In this document: piece after piece, positions 1 to 12,968 of the stretch
How positions within the stretch are numbered: position 1 is the stretch's first letter
Layout: each line of letters opens with the position of its first letter
NCBI GenBank assembly: GCA_009193035.1
Contig: SWDT01000058.1
Location: forward strand, 248,001-312,000
Reading direction: 5' to 3'
From: Halicephalobus mephisto
Lineage: Eukaryota > Nematoda > Chromadorea > Rhabditida > Panagrolaimidae
Length of the DNA: 64,000 nucleotides
Translations under genes and position numbers: made by a program
Notes under the pieces: generated by a model
What the model was told of the DNA's origin: nothing
Database searches by the model: none
What the model saw: the letters and a program-made list of their open reading frames with translations, nothing else

Positions 1-16
1 AAATTGTTTTCTTTAG

Positions 17-216
17 TCCCCCAGCCCCCTGTGGAGGAGGATGTGCTCCGCCGTAAGTTATATATCTCCTACTTTATTCTTAAAATTGTCTTTCTTAGCC
101 CCCCAGCCCCCTGTGGAGGAGGATGCGCCCCACCGTAAGTTATCTATTTCCTACAGTATCTCTAAAATTGTCTTTCTTAGTCCTCCAGCCCCCTGCGGAG
201 TAGTCTCATCTAGCTG
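17..216 (+). repeat. Tandem exon-plus-intron duplication, period 82 bases
   Basis: Acceptor, 36-base exon and 46-base intron repeat with an exact period of 82 bases: exons begin at 17, 99 and 181. The third copy diverges after its first half and runs on into the unique exon. Each copy adds 12 residues in frame. Further copies may lie upstream of the window. Confidence 0.85.
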
Positions 217-455
217 CGGTGGAAGTGTTCATTCCTCAAGCTACGTCCCAGCTCCAGCCCCGGTCCCGATCCCTTCGCACCAGAGTTACTCGGTCCCAGC
301 TCCGACCTACACTGCTCCAGCGTCGTCAATCGGTAGTTATTTGTTGATTTTCCTACAGTAATCTAGTTGTTCCAGGAAGTGTCAGTTCGAACAGCTACGT
401 CAGACCCTACTTCGGTCGCCGCTGGCGTTACTTCTTCCGAGTAGCGAGGATCTAA
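17..455 (+). CDS. Gly/Pro/Cys-rich secreted protein, 3' end only (5' cut by window edge)
   Basis: Exons read as 17-52, 99-134, 181-332 and 376-455, ending in TAA. The first two are 36-base micro-exons encoding CGGGCAPP flanked by prolines. The third encodes a Ser/Pro/Tyr-rich stretch (SSYVPAPAPVPIPS) and the last a basic aromatic tail ending RRWRYFFRVARI. Every exon junction keeps frame, and introns 1 and 2 are exactly 46 bases. Cys-Gly-Gly-Gly-Cys proline-rich stretches like this occur in nematode extracellular proteins, including ground-like (GRL) proteins; that assignment is inference because no ground-like domain is visible here. The start codon and signal peptide lie outside the window. 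An AATAAA-type polyadenylation signal follows near 475. The ORF beginning at 41 reads through the introns and is not the real frame. Confidence 0.6.
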
Positions 456-1732
456 CCCGGAAATCAATGTTTAAATAAAAATACCAATTTTATCCAATTT
501 AAAACTTTAAAAATATGAACATCAACTACTTGATATGCAAAACCACGTATATATAATTTCCACTCGAAACCAAATAAAAAACTTGAAAAACTTTATAATC
601 CTGAATGGAAACCATATGTAGGTCATTCTTCATATCTGTCAAGTTCATTAAAAATATAATACTAAAATTTTCTCCTGAAAAATTTAAAAATATAATTCCG
701 GTTAAACCGTCGTATTGTAATTCTCCGGCTTCGGGGGTTGGGCGGCCGTCAGGGGTTCGTTATCAGTACTGTTCTTGTTGGATTGCCTAGAAGCACTACA
801 CTTTCTCTAAAAAGTCAAAAAACTTGCGATCGGATTTTTGACGAAAAAGCAAAAGATCAAAGAAGGGATAGTTGTGAAAAATGATCGCACTAATTCTAGT
901 TATCGTTGAAGACTTTTTTAGGTATCTGTCATTAGAGTCGCTGACAACGTGGAGTAATTAATTATCAGTCGAGAATAAATCATTTAAAAAATGTAAACAG
1001 GAATCGTCCAATAAAATCAGACTGAATATTGAATGAAAAAAATTTATTTCATTCACTGTTTTTGTCAGAATTGTTTTTCTATGGAAAACTGCTTCAGTAG
1101 CAATTCTGGATAGTGTCCAGGAATTGTACAAAAATCGTTCTCCTTAGTCACTATCCTACTAATTTCTGGAGCTGATTTATAATTAACTGAAAAGCGCTCC
1201 AGTAGCAAAGTTGGAAAGTAACTGAAAACATATTAAATCACTTGTTTTAATTACTATTCATGTTTTCTAACAGAGCTGTTTTTCCAACGCAAAAAATGCT
1301 CCGATATCAATTTTGGGTAGTGTCTCAAAACTGCGCAAAAATCGTTTTCTTTTGTTACTATCTTGATCATTTTTAAAATTAAGTTTCAACCAGTCGGGAA
1401 ACTGCTTCAGTAGCAATTTTGGATAGTGCGTAGAAATTGCGCAAAAATCATTTTCTTCTGTCACTATCCCGACAATTTCTGGATTTTGTTTTTAATTAAC
1501 TAAAAGACCGTTCTAACAGTAAAGTTGGATAGTGACTGTAGCAAATGATGAACTATTTACTCTAGTCACTGTCTATATCCTCAAAAAAGAAGTTTTTATC
1601 ATCTTCAAAAGCACCTCCACTAAAATCCTGGATAGTGACTGGAATCCATGACTAGCTGTATTTTCGACCTCCTATAGATTCTCCACAAGTCCAGACAGAT
1701 ACCCAAATTCTTCAGAAGTCAATCTAAAAAAC
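456..1732. other. Intergenic spacer with palindromic GGATAGTGACT repeats
   Basis: No convincing gene. From about 1085 to 1680 there are at least five copies of the dispersed motif GGATAGTGACT or its complement AGTCACTATCC, arranged as opposed pairs that could fold into hairpins. The short ORFs at 605-790 (+) and 1267-1464 (-) have no splice signals or recognisable composition and the second is made of the repeat. Confidence 0.6.
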
Positions 1733-4614
1733 CTACTTCTTACGATCAATGGCCCTCATGAGCATTCCGAGTCTCTGTCGGTTGTGTTTGTTTTTCTCAT
1801 CCAATTCAGCTTCTTCCAGTTCTTCGGGTTTCACGAGCTGCATGTCACGTGCAGTGAACTTGTAGTCACTCAACTGCGACTTCGGGATGATGTCGTGGAT
1901 CTTGAACGAAGCCCGAGTGTGGGGGATGAAAACGTTCAAGTCTCCATATTGGGACGGTAGTTGATCCGCGAGTTCTCCAGCCATCATGTTCGCGATGTAG
2001 GTGTTTCTGTCGATGATGTAGTTCAATTCAAAGTCATCATCGTCCGTTCCGAATGGATTCATCAAAAACTGTCCGACTTTGAGCCATCCGATGTAGAAGA
2101 GGATCTGGAAGGTCGTGAAGATCGGGAACATGATGGTAATCTCCTTCTGCATAGATTTTTCGTCGATCTTCGGCTGTCGTCCGAGGAGACAGATGACGAA
2201 GTACCCGTAGGTGGCGATGGCAACCACCTGGGTGTACACCAAGGGGATCTTGATCCAGTCGTAGACGTACAACATGGCGAAGCCGTCTCGGAACGAAAAA
2301 ATGTGCTTCAGAAGCATGTCAAGTTGGACTGAATCGATGGCTTTTTCTTGGAACTTCTTCTTGATCAAGTTGATTATCCACATAATCGGGATGAACCACT
2401 TGCCATGAGGGCCGTCGGTGTGGACGAAGATATCGTACTCCTCCTCCGTCATCAGTTTGCTTTCCACAAGATGCCGGTCAGTGGGGAATCTCTTCAAAGT
2501 TCTCTCCGAGATCCCACTCCATGCAATGGCTGACTGTAGAATTAACTTCATTTTTGTTTTTTAAATTAAATCAAACCTGCAAACTAGACCATCTAGCAAT
2601 AGTCTTTCTCGCTTCTAAATGTTCTTCACCAGGCAAACAAGCAGCAACCATCATCATCATTTTATCAGGCCAACTTACATAATTGAATTGTTCCCACCAT
2701 CTCGCCACAACCACAGCGACGAACTACAAAGGAACCAATTTAGTCAATTACCGTACTCACAAAAAATGTAACTTTCAGTACAGTAACAAATAAAAACCAT
2801 CTCTATTTTGTTACATCCCCGTCACAAAAGTCAAATATTCATGAAAAATGTGATTATTGTTACAGAATTAAAAATTACACTTTTTTGTAAACATTGGAGC
2901 TGTTTTTGGATAGTGATTTTGACAACTCTAATAAATTTTGAATAGTGACTAGAAATCATTGAGTTGGAAATAGACACTATCCGAAATCTCTACACACAAA
3001 AAATGTAACTTTCAGTACAGTAACAAATAGGAATCGTCTCTATTTTGTTACATCCCCGTCACAAAAGTCAAATATTCATGAAAAATGTGACAATTATGTT
3101 ACATTTTGCAATTTTTACAAAACCGAAAATTACACTTTTTTATGTACTACAGTGAAAAGTCTAGATTTTTTTACGAAATGATTTTGAATGGAATTTTTGC
3201 AACTTTCTAGTCGAGATTCAAAATTGTAAAAATTAGCGGATCTGCAAAGAAGGAATCATAAATACAGTGTTATAAAAATAAAAAATGGATACTATTCCGA
3301 AATTATCTCGAGAAGAATTTTCGAAAATTTCTAAAAACCAGCCTAAAATTTTATATTATTTCGTAATTTTGTGATTTTCGAGAATTATATTCTGCTTGAA
3401 CGGATCTAGGAACCTCCAGACGAGAGTCGCGCAGGGTACCTAGTCCTTTGTCGACTTCCGAAGATTAACGATTATATATGAAAACTTCCATGGGCATTCG
3501 GAAATCATACCACCAAGGTACCCCGTCAAAAACGAGTTCCTTTACTTGTTACTGTAAAATTCAAAAAACTTACGAAACCAAGCAAGAAAGAAAGTGGGAT
3601 ATATTGAGAACCGATTTCGCACCAGATAATCCATCCAGTAAAGTATTCTTTTTGTTGTTCTTCCAGCAGATACCACTGCAATATTTTCATTAAAAATAAA
3701 AAATATAAAATTTTTCGAAAATTAAATGTAAATTCGCGTCGGGACCAAAGTTGAATTTTTTATTTTTGTCAATTTTAATTCAGAATTACGAAATTTAAAT
3801 TATTTTATTAAATATTCGAATTTCGGAAATCTCAATAATCGATTTAATAATTTTAAAAAAATATTTTTAAATATAAAAAATTTAAATATTTCTAAAAAGT
3901 CGAATATTTTTAAATAAAAAATATTTTCTAAAAAATTATTCAATTTTGAGATTCCAGAAATCTAAATATTTAATAAAAATAATTATTTAAATTTTGTATA
4001 TTTGAATTAAAGTTTTAAATTTAGGTCTTGACACGAATCGAAATTTACGCATCGTTACTGTCTAATGTCAGTTTCGAACTAATTAGGACCGGGAAATTTT
4101 GAATTTTAAATCAACTTCAATTAAATTTTAAAATTATTTAAATTTATTTTAATTAAATTTCAAAATTGTTTTAAATTTATTTTAGATTAATTCTAATTAA
4201 TTGTTAAATTAATTCTAATTAATTTTTAAATTTACATTAATTTTAATTAAAATTTATTTTATTTCAAATTTGTTTTAATTAAATTTTAAACTTATTTTAA
4301 ATTCATTTTAATGGAATTTTAAAATTACTTTAGATTAATTCTAATTAATTGTTAAAATTATTTTATTTCAAATTTATTTTAATTAATTTTTAAATTTATT
4401 TCAAATTTTCATTAATTTTAATTAAAATTTATTTTAATTAAATTTTAAACTTTTTTATTTTAAACTTATTTTACTTTTTAAAACTGACCTGAGCGGCGAG
4501 GATGATATAGTAGGCAATGTAGAAGGCAATCAAGTCCTTCAGGACGGCCTTCCAGAGGGACCCCCTCCATCTGAACATGAGGGAGCTGAAGTCCTCTTCG
4601 TAGGATATCGTCAT
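1733..4614 (-). CDS. Bestrophin-family chloride channel
   Basis: Minus-strand exons 4489-4614, 3574-3675, 2577-2723 and 1733-2533 join in frame to 391 codons. Exon 1 begins MTISYEEDFSSLMFRWRGS and continues into the first membrane helix. Exon 2, only 102 bases, holds IPLSFLLGF. Exon 3 supplies ARWWEQF and SWPD, and exon 4 the RFPT motif and the acidic calcium-clasp region NPFGTDDDDFELN. These are bestrophin signatures (calcium-activated or volume-regulated anion channels, pentameric, plasma membrane). The long C-terminal tail seen in vertebrate BEST1 is absent, which is normal for worm paralogs. Intron 1 (3676-4488) is largely AT-rich low-complexity sequence, and intron 2 (2724-3573) carries two MITE copies. 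I cannot tell which of the many worm bestrophin paralogs this is. Confidence 0.92.
2755..3150. repeat. Two MITE copies flanking a GGATAGTG hairpin, in a bestrophin intron
   Basis: About 2757-2890 and 2993-3146 are two copies of one short palindromic element that begins ACAAAAAATGTAACTTTC and ends near TTACACTTTTTTGT. Between them (about 2905-2985) lies a GGATAGTG...CACTATCC inverted pair. The same three-part order recurs at 56378-56830. There is no coding capacity, so they are most simply non-autonomous DNA elements. Confidence 0.7.
4080..4480. repeat. AT-rich low-complexity block in bestrophin intron 1
   Basis: Nearly pure A/T with repeated TTTAATTAAATTTTAAA-like words. No open reading frame or splice pattern is seen. 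Confidence 0.7.
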
Positions 4615-5826
4615 TTTCCCTTGATCCTTGACTCAGATTTCTTAAATGATTATTGTTGTAAGAAATTAACCAAGTCCAATTTACAACCACGCAATTGACA
4701 AAGATGGATAAATACTAGTTTGTTCGAAGGAACATCAATTTTGTAAGACCGCCTCAAGGTTGACAAACCAGGCAAATCAATCGCAAATTTTTCTTTCTCT
4801 CAAATTTACAAAACACTGATGGCCCTCTCGACCCACAGGAATGTCGGTTTTGCCTTGATTGCGGGCCGAGCAATTTCGTCTGATCAGGTTTGGTAAAAGT
4901 TGAATGAATTCGGGGAAAGTCAGATCAAAGTTAAAAATCATGTTCGTCAAAAAACCAAATCAAATCTGATCTACAGTCAGTAAACACCTACTGTAAAAAC
5001 TCGATGAATCATGGGTGATTTATTTTTCAAACTTGAAAATTAACATTTAATCGAAACGGGTTCGATTTGAAACAATTAGACATAATTTAGATTTCGCAAT
5101 TTTACGGTTCAATAAATATCAAATATTAGACAATTTAGAATAAAAACCATAACGATTGATCTCCTGGGATGAAAAATGACGTACTTGACATTGCGAATTT
5201 TCTGACGAATGAAAAAGTTGCATTCAACGGACCAAAAAAGAATAAAAACAGTCATCTTTTGTCCGACGTCAACTTTTCCTCAAAGATCGGCCAAATTCTT
5301 GAAAAATAAAAACTTGTTTTAAAACTAATTTTAGAATTATTCCACTTATATTCAACAATTTATGCAAAATATTTCAATATTATTTTAAGTTTTAATTTTT
5401 TTATTAAACAACCAAAAAAATTTTTTCTCTCATTGTCTGTCTCGAACGATCACTTTGTTTTTAAAACAGCTTTGACGAGAAAGACGCAAACAGACAAACG
5501 GGTGCAAAATTCTGCTCCAATGAGGATAACCCTAGCTCTCCGAAAGAGTACGTGTCGAACCCAAAAGAGTTCCCTATCCAACGCAAAACTTTTCTGAGGA
5601 GCAGACAAATATTTTCGAAAATTTTTGATTTCCCCAAAAGGTCCAGATTGATTGCGTTCCATTCGTCGAACACCGTTTCGTCTTCTCGACCACTAAATTC
5701 GGTGTTTACAATTTAATTTCCACCCCCACTTTTTCAAAAACAAATCATTCTTCTTGTTTATCTCAAAATGGCAAGTACGTAAAATTGGCACTCGTAATCA
5801 TAAATTTAAAAAGTAGAAATAACCCG
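4615..5826. other. Spacer between the bestrophin start and the LRP gene end
   Basis: This holds the bestrophin upstream region and the 3' flank of the LRP gene. The overlapping minus ORFs at 5450-5673 have no family signature. I see no RNA gene or clear promoter element. Confidence 0.5.
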
Positions 5827-8800
5827 TTACTTTCGACTTTCAGAACTGTTACTGCTATTTACTGGCGGCAATGCTCCAGTCTGAACGGAACTCGACGAAC
5901 TATCTTGTTTCTTCGACTGCACCCATTTCGACCCTTGTTGACCTCGCAATTCTTCCGAATCATTGTCACTTTCCTCCGATGTCAAAGTACTCGAATCCCT
6001 GTCTTCAAACTTCGGCAATGGTTGAGATCCTTTCATGTATCTTTTGCTCTTGACTCTCGGAGGGGGTACATCACTTCTCGGAGTAGAACACTCCAAAGCC
6101 GATCCAATTTCAGAGTAGCTCGGCGGATCTCTATATTTCCCATGATTAAGCAATTCCTCCTTAGCTTTCTCCTCCTTCCTTCTCTTCCCAGTTCCTCTAT
6201 TCCTCCTCTCATTCCTCGGAGTCATTGTCATCTTCATCCCAGCCGGTTTAACAACTCCATATGTCGACAAACTCGCAGCCGATGGTGGAGGAGCATAAAA
6301 AACTCCATCTTGATGTCCAATAGGCGGTGGAAGAACCACAGAACTCGTCGTTCCTGATCCATTACTTCTAACAACAATCAAATGTTCACTTTGTTGAGGA
6401 TATTCTTGTTGTATTCTTCTTCCATTCCACGGCAAAGAATTATATCCATTGGAAACTCCTTGATCAATCTGATGTCGTTGTAAAGTCGCTACAGAAGGCA
6501 TAGGAATATATCCATAATCAGATCCTCCCGAACACGGATAAGTCCTCAAAGCAACTTCAACTTGCTGTTGATGATTCGGCAAATGAATCCTAGTCGATAA
6601 CACTTGAGGAGTCGGAGTTCCAGTGTCTGTCATTAACGTTCGTTGACCAGAAAGCAATGTAGTCGAAACATTCCCATGATCGCATGCATAATGATACTTC
6701 AGATTCGTCTTTTTCTTTTTGTAATAACAACAAACACAACATACAATTAATAAAATCAATAATGAAGCCGATCCTAGAGCTGCCATGATTATCACATGAG
6801 CTGGTTGTCTTGTTGAAAAATCAAACAAATCCAAAACTCCCGAGTCAACTTGATCCGGATTAATCAAAGCACAAACAAGTGTTAATTCATCTGCTCCATT
6901 TGAACAATCTTGTTTTCCATCACAAAGTAGAATTCTCGAAATACATTCTGGTCCTGCTTCTACGTAACTTTTCATTACCCATTTCTGCCATGCAGTACAA
7001 TCAAAATCATCAACAGGAGATCTACAACGACAATGTTTCTCATCTGAATCATCATTACAATCAGCCATTCCATTACATACTTGATGTAATCCAACTGCTG
7101 TCGTTCTACCTCCATCACAAGCCCACATAACTTTGTCTACAGTTAACGATCCAGAATTAATTGATTTTCCAAACGGATCTATTGTTCTCGTTGTATGACA
7201 AATTCCAGGATGTTCATCTGAAGCATCTCCACAATCTGCTACTCCATCACATCTTCTAGCAATATGAATACATTGTTTTTCGTTAGAACATCGAAATTGC
7301 CAAGGAGCACATTCAAGATTTCTTTCACAATCAACTGGCCTAAAAATCAATAATCATAATATTATAAAACTCAAAAATACTTTTCCGAAATGGTCTCGAG
7401 GAGAATTTTTAAAACATTTCAGAAGCCATAGCTTACGTGACAATTTTCATTTTCCATGGTTTCATAACCACATATCGTAAAAATTATATAAAAGTTATTA
7501 CAAAATTATCTTGACATTAATTTCCAAAACATTTCAAAAACCATAGCTTACGTGACAATTTCCCATGATTTAGTAATTTTATATAATTTAAGAATTTCTA
7601 AAAATCCTACTTAAATAACTCTAAAAACTTCCAAATCAAAGTCACATAGAATACAGAACCTTCTGAGATGTATCAAAATACTAATATTCAAAAAATCATA
7701 ACTCCAAAATATCTCATCAAAAAAATTATTTCTCTTATTTTTAATAAAACTTACGATGACGAAGATAAACTATAATCCAAAGGACATAGACATTCGTATT
7801 TCCTCGTTTCTAGACTTCCAGTATCGTATGGAATTCTACAAAGATGCGAACATTCACTATTCATACAAGTAAATTCCGATTTTGATGTTTCAATTCCATT
7901 CATTCCAACTACATGAACATTTGTAATTCTTTTAACAACTTCCGACGGAAATTCAGTCCATGAAACAGGCTTCAATTGCGATAATTCTTTCATTGAAAAT
8001 TCATATCGTAAATCCAAAATTTTATCTCCATGACTTGTTTCATTAGAAGTAACAACTAACATTGATCGTTCATCCAAAGGAGCTATGGACAAATGTTGAC
8101 TACCTTCTGAATAATGAACCAATTGTCTTAAATCTCCATCTACATAAACATCTCTCGACCATATGCCGTTAACTGTCGTGTATACTAATCTCGGAATAGA
8201 TAAATCTGCTTTCAATTCAAGTGTTGAACAATCCAATCCTCTTGAAACAACAACAGAACATTGTTTTCCATCTATATGACATCTAACAATAACTGGAGCC
8301 TCTAGCATTCTACTACAATCAGCATAAAAAAGTGCATTCAATCTTCCAAATACCGTTATTTGTCTAGGAGCTGGAAAACTATTTGTTGCTGTTGATTTTT
8401 TATCTCCAGATACAACTTTTCCAACATACATCAAATCATCATCTTCTTCAATTCTCCAAACATGAACAAAAGCAATATCACCTGCATCTTTAGGGGCACA
8501 AGAAACAAACAACTGTCTTCCAATTGCATCTATAGCTAAATCGAATAATTGCGAACAATTACTTTCCAAATTCACGTTAATATGTTTCGTCACAGACCAT
8601 CCAGTATCTGAAGCTCTTTTCAATCTTCCACTTTCTCTATCATGAGCATCAATCCAATAAATATATCGATTCGGAGAAAACGAATCAAAAACAACAGAAA
8701 TCGGATGTCCAATATGATTAACCGAAAGAAATGTAAACGAATCTTCAGAATTCCCAACTTTAAATCTTAGGAAACGATCTTTTGCACTTACTAGCAGAAA

Positions 8801-11800
8801 TTTACTCGGAGAAATACATTGATTAGATTTAGGATCAAATTCAAATTGATCACTGCACTTCCAAGTAACATTCAGTCTATTAGAAACCATTGAAATCAGA
8901 CAAACCGCATCTTTCAAAGGCTGAGAAACAGCACATGGATTAGATCTAGTCGCATCATGATGAACAACAATAAGCTGCTTAATAAACGGAACATCGTTAT
9001 GAAGAGGTTTGTAACTTCCATTTTCATATATAACATCTATAGCTTTCGTAGCTTCATTAGCTATATAAATAGATCCTTTGAAAATATTCATCGAACTGCA
9101 AAGGAAAGACGGACCTCCGACCAATTGTTCTCTAATACCAGTTCCATCTATAGACTGAATTGTTCCTCCAGAATCAGATACAGTAGCCCAATAAAGTTTG
9201 TCATTTCTTGAATCCACATCCATCGCCGTAACTTTCCCAACATCAGCCACAATAACAGATCCAGACATTGATCCCGATGTTGGAGCAGATACTATACTAT
9301 TTCCAGACATTCCAATATCCACAAAATATAATTTTCGCTTAATAGAGTTAAGAACTAACAAATCCGGATTAATCCCATTCCAAACTATCGAAGTTTTTTG
9401 TTTTCCATCTTCTGAAATTGCTTCTATTCTTTTCAAAAAACCATTAGATATGAAAACCGTTCCAGAAATAGGATCAACTGAAATTCCTTTGATTTGACGA
9501 ATTGAGGGTCCACTAATCACTGTTTCTGAAGATCCTCCTATTGTTGATATTCTCATAACCGAACCATAACGTTCATTGTTTTCAATAGCAAAATAAATAA
9601 AATCCCTCACAGGATCCAAAGCAAGAGCCTGTGGAAGAGAAGATATATCCAGGATAGCTAAAGATTCATAATTCGGAGCATCTGAAGTCATCGAAATTCT
9701 CACAAGATCATCAGTAACATTAGATTGAGAAAAAACTAAAAAAGCCGATGGTTTCCTGCAAGTAACTCCGTCTTTTTGAAGTTCAAATCCAATCGAACAT
9801 AAGCAGCGATATCTACCTTCTGGCCTAAAAATGCAAATCTCGTCATAAAACTAAAAATAAATAATATTGTGAAATTATTTTAAGAGAAATTTTTATAATT
9901 TTTTAGTCAAGACCCAAAATTTTAAAAATCAATATTATTGCAAATTTCTAAAATTAAAAAAAGTTGATTACTGTTCAAATTTACAAAATCGAAGAATATG
10001 GTAAATTTGAAAATCTTCCTCACCCTAATGTAAGAATTTAAAAATATCATTTCGCATATTATGTAAATATTTAAAAAAACTCACAAATTAATACAAATAT
10101 GACTACATCCTCCGTTATTTGGGAAACATCCAAGTTGATTCATCCTCGAGTGTTTCGTCGACGGGATAACTTCAATTCTAGAACCAGATATGGACTTCCT
10201 AGCAATTACAGCTTGTTGTTGCGGTCTTACAATAGCAGCTTTCAAGGCAGTTTGATGAAAAATCACAGAATCAAATGTCTCATAAGGATATCCATTTGTC
10301 GTTAAAGATTCTGAATTTCTTTTCGGATTATTAGGATCAATTTCAATTGCTGTAACAGATCTTCCAACTTGAGAACTACAGTATATCGTATTTCCTAGTT
10401 TCGTAATAGAGTTTAAATTCTGAAAATTCGTAGCAATAGTTGTTAATTTAGAAGGTTGATTCAAATTAACCATCCCTATTTTCGAGCCTTCTTCGTCTAT
10501 CCAATAAACTTCGTTTTTCTCTGAATCAACAATGAGATCCGATAATCCTTTAGCCTTAGGGATAGTGAACAGTATCTGTCTTCTGGTTCCATCCAAAAAA
10601 GCTCTTTCTATTCTTGCTCTGTCTCCGTAAAAATTGGCAAAATACAAATATCCTTCTTGTGGATCTATCTGGAGACAACAGGGGTTACTTAATCCAGAAG
10701 ATATGATAGGCCTTCTAAAACCAGAATCATCTATTCTTTCCACTTCGATTCTGCCAGATACAGAATCAAGTAGGAACAAATTCCTCCCGAGCCAATCCAA
10801 TGAGAAACTGTCAGTGTCTTTCGAAAGATTCATTGCCACGATTTCGTAATCCGATCCATCTAGTTTACTTCTGCGAATTTCCGAAACTTCAGAATCCAAC
10901 CAATACACGGTTTCTTTCAATGGATCGTAATCCACATCGATGATTGAACTAGTAGAGGATTCCAAAGGTTCGAAATTGATTCTTCTCGGCAGAAATTCCC
11001 TAGTATCTAAAGAAATAAAAAACAACGAATTCTTCGCAGCGATGAAGAGAACTTTTCTAATCCCGTTTGGGTCACATGTGACGTTATCCGACATCAACTT
11101 CACTCCAATGGGACAAGTGCAGAGTCTCCAAGGATGTCCAGGAATCAGAAGACAGAAATGAGAACATCCTCCGTTTGATTTCGCACAAAGATTCGGTTGT
11201 ATCCTTTTTGGTTGGGCTTCTGGATGAAGAAAATGAAATTTTTCAAATCCTTTGATGTTCTTAACTAATTTCATAGTTTTCTCACAATTGTCACTCGAAC
11301 AAAATGTAATTTGACCTTGAATATCTGTCCAAAAAACCCTTCCTTTGAAAGCTGACAAATGAGTAACACCATTCGGCGTCCCAATGACCTTGCAGCTTGT
11401 TCTATCATGGACTTTACAACCGATAATTTCACATTTGTCATGCCAGATTCTCAAATAATAAAGAGTTTTCGTCATGAAATCCATCGTTAATCCATCTACA
11501 TGAACTTTAGGATCATCAGCAAAAGGTTCGTGAAAGGGATACTGATCCAGGAACTGACCACTCATCCAAGCAGATTCAATTCGATTTTGAACTTTATTCA
11601 GCCAGTACATATATCTAAAATAATAATCATTATATTTCAAAAATTACATATGAAAATTGTTATACGGTATTCTTTAAAGAATTTCTGGAATTTCTCAAAA
11701 AGTAGTTTATATAAAAATATTGGTTTTGTGTGGTGATTTCGTAATTAACATATATTGTAAAAATTATATATGAAAATTGTTATAAATGTCTCGAAAGGAA

Positions 11801-12968
11801 TTTTCGGGATTTCCTAGAAACAAAACTAGCCTACGTGATGATTTTGTAGCTAATCACAGATTGTAAAAATCATATATATAGAGAAAATTACGAAATCACT
11901 TTGATACAAACGTCCAAAACTTTTTGATATTATAATTAATCCTAAAAATTGTCGGAACGGTATCTGACCTAGACAAATGTACCAGTGTCTGGCCTAAGAC
12001 ATTCCTTTTTACTATTTCCCTGAGCTGATTCAATCTGAAAAAATTCAGAAAGATGTCCTATGTTAAGACATAGAAACACACTCAGGGAATTTCAAAAATA
12101 AAAAACTCACCCTTCTGTAGGATCTACAACGAGTGAATGCATTTCGAAATCGCTTCCTAGGAGAATCGTGCAAGTTCCATTTCCATCAACAGGACAGGCT
12201 TCTATTTGGCCCGCTTTCCTGGCTCCAATCCGATCAGTAGCGAGATAAATTTTCCTCGTAATCCAGTCAAAGGCTTGGCTTGAAATGACCTCATCCGCCG
12301 CTCCTGTCTGCCTTATCAGAGACCTGCCGTCGTTCAAGTTCCGTTCTGAATCAGAAATAGGGACAATCTGGATACGATCCTGGTGAGGCAGAGTCCAGCC
12401 ATCTACAACAAGAAGAGAATTCTGAAAAAGACCATATTTGTCAATTTTATAAAAAACTAAAACTTGTAAAATTCTCTTGACACGAATTTCCATATGCATT
12501 TAGAAGCTTTTAGAACATTTTATATACAAATTTGAAGTTTTTACGAAATTTTCAAAGATTCTAGACAACTTAAACGAGATTCTAGAAGGTTTCAGAAGCT
12601 TCCTCGAAGTTTTTCAAGGATTCTAGAAATTCACAAAGCTTCAATGATGTTCAAAAAACTTTAAAAACGTAGGAAATTCTAAACATTTCTAATAATCTCC
12701 GGAATTTGTCGTAAATTTTTTGTTCTAAAATCTCGAAGACAATCCTAAAAATACTAAAACAACCTACGTTGTGAATATCAAGAACGAAATTCGTCGAAAA
12801 TCTCTCGACGATCCCATCAACGACAGTCCTTGGTTCTGTGGAATTTCCGGAATCTAGATCGATTTCAAATAAAACTAACGACTTGGGTCTTCTGGCAACG
12901 ACCTTGATCCACTCGCATCCTCCGGGAGTTAGAAAAAACAAAAATAGGAAAATAAAGCTCCAATCCAT
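5827..12968 (-). CDS. LRP5/6 (Arrow)-type Wnt co-receptor-like protein
   Basis: Exons 12768-12968, 12111-12421, 10085-11614, 7755-9824 and 5827-7339 join in frame to 1874 residues. The order is: signal peptide (about 1-19); YWTD-type propeller 1; EGF 1 (about 314-350, NGGCSHFC); propeller 2 (VYWLD, VYWID); EGF 2 (NNGGCSHIC); propeller 3 (LYWAT); a degenerate EGF 3; propeller 4 (IYWID); EGF 4 (CMNSECSHLC); three LDL-receptor class A repeats (CDGVADCGDASDE, CNGMADCNDDSDE, CDGKQDCSNGADE); one membrane helix (about 1553-1577); and a tail of about 297 residues. Four propeller-EGF pairs then three LDLa repeats is the LRP5/6 layout; LRP1/2-type receptors are larger with LDLa clusters first. The tail has PPPSAAS and PPSY but no exact PPPSPxS motif. 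Orthology is inferred from architecture. Confidence 0.85.

Noticed and set aside
3478..3693. 71-codon plus-strand ORF
   Set aside because: Its opposite strand encodes the bestrophin exon with IPLSFLLGF.
5785..6357. 190-codon plus-strand ORF
   Set aside because: It is antisense to the LRP tail exon, whose frame, splice sites and domains are supported.
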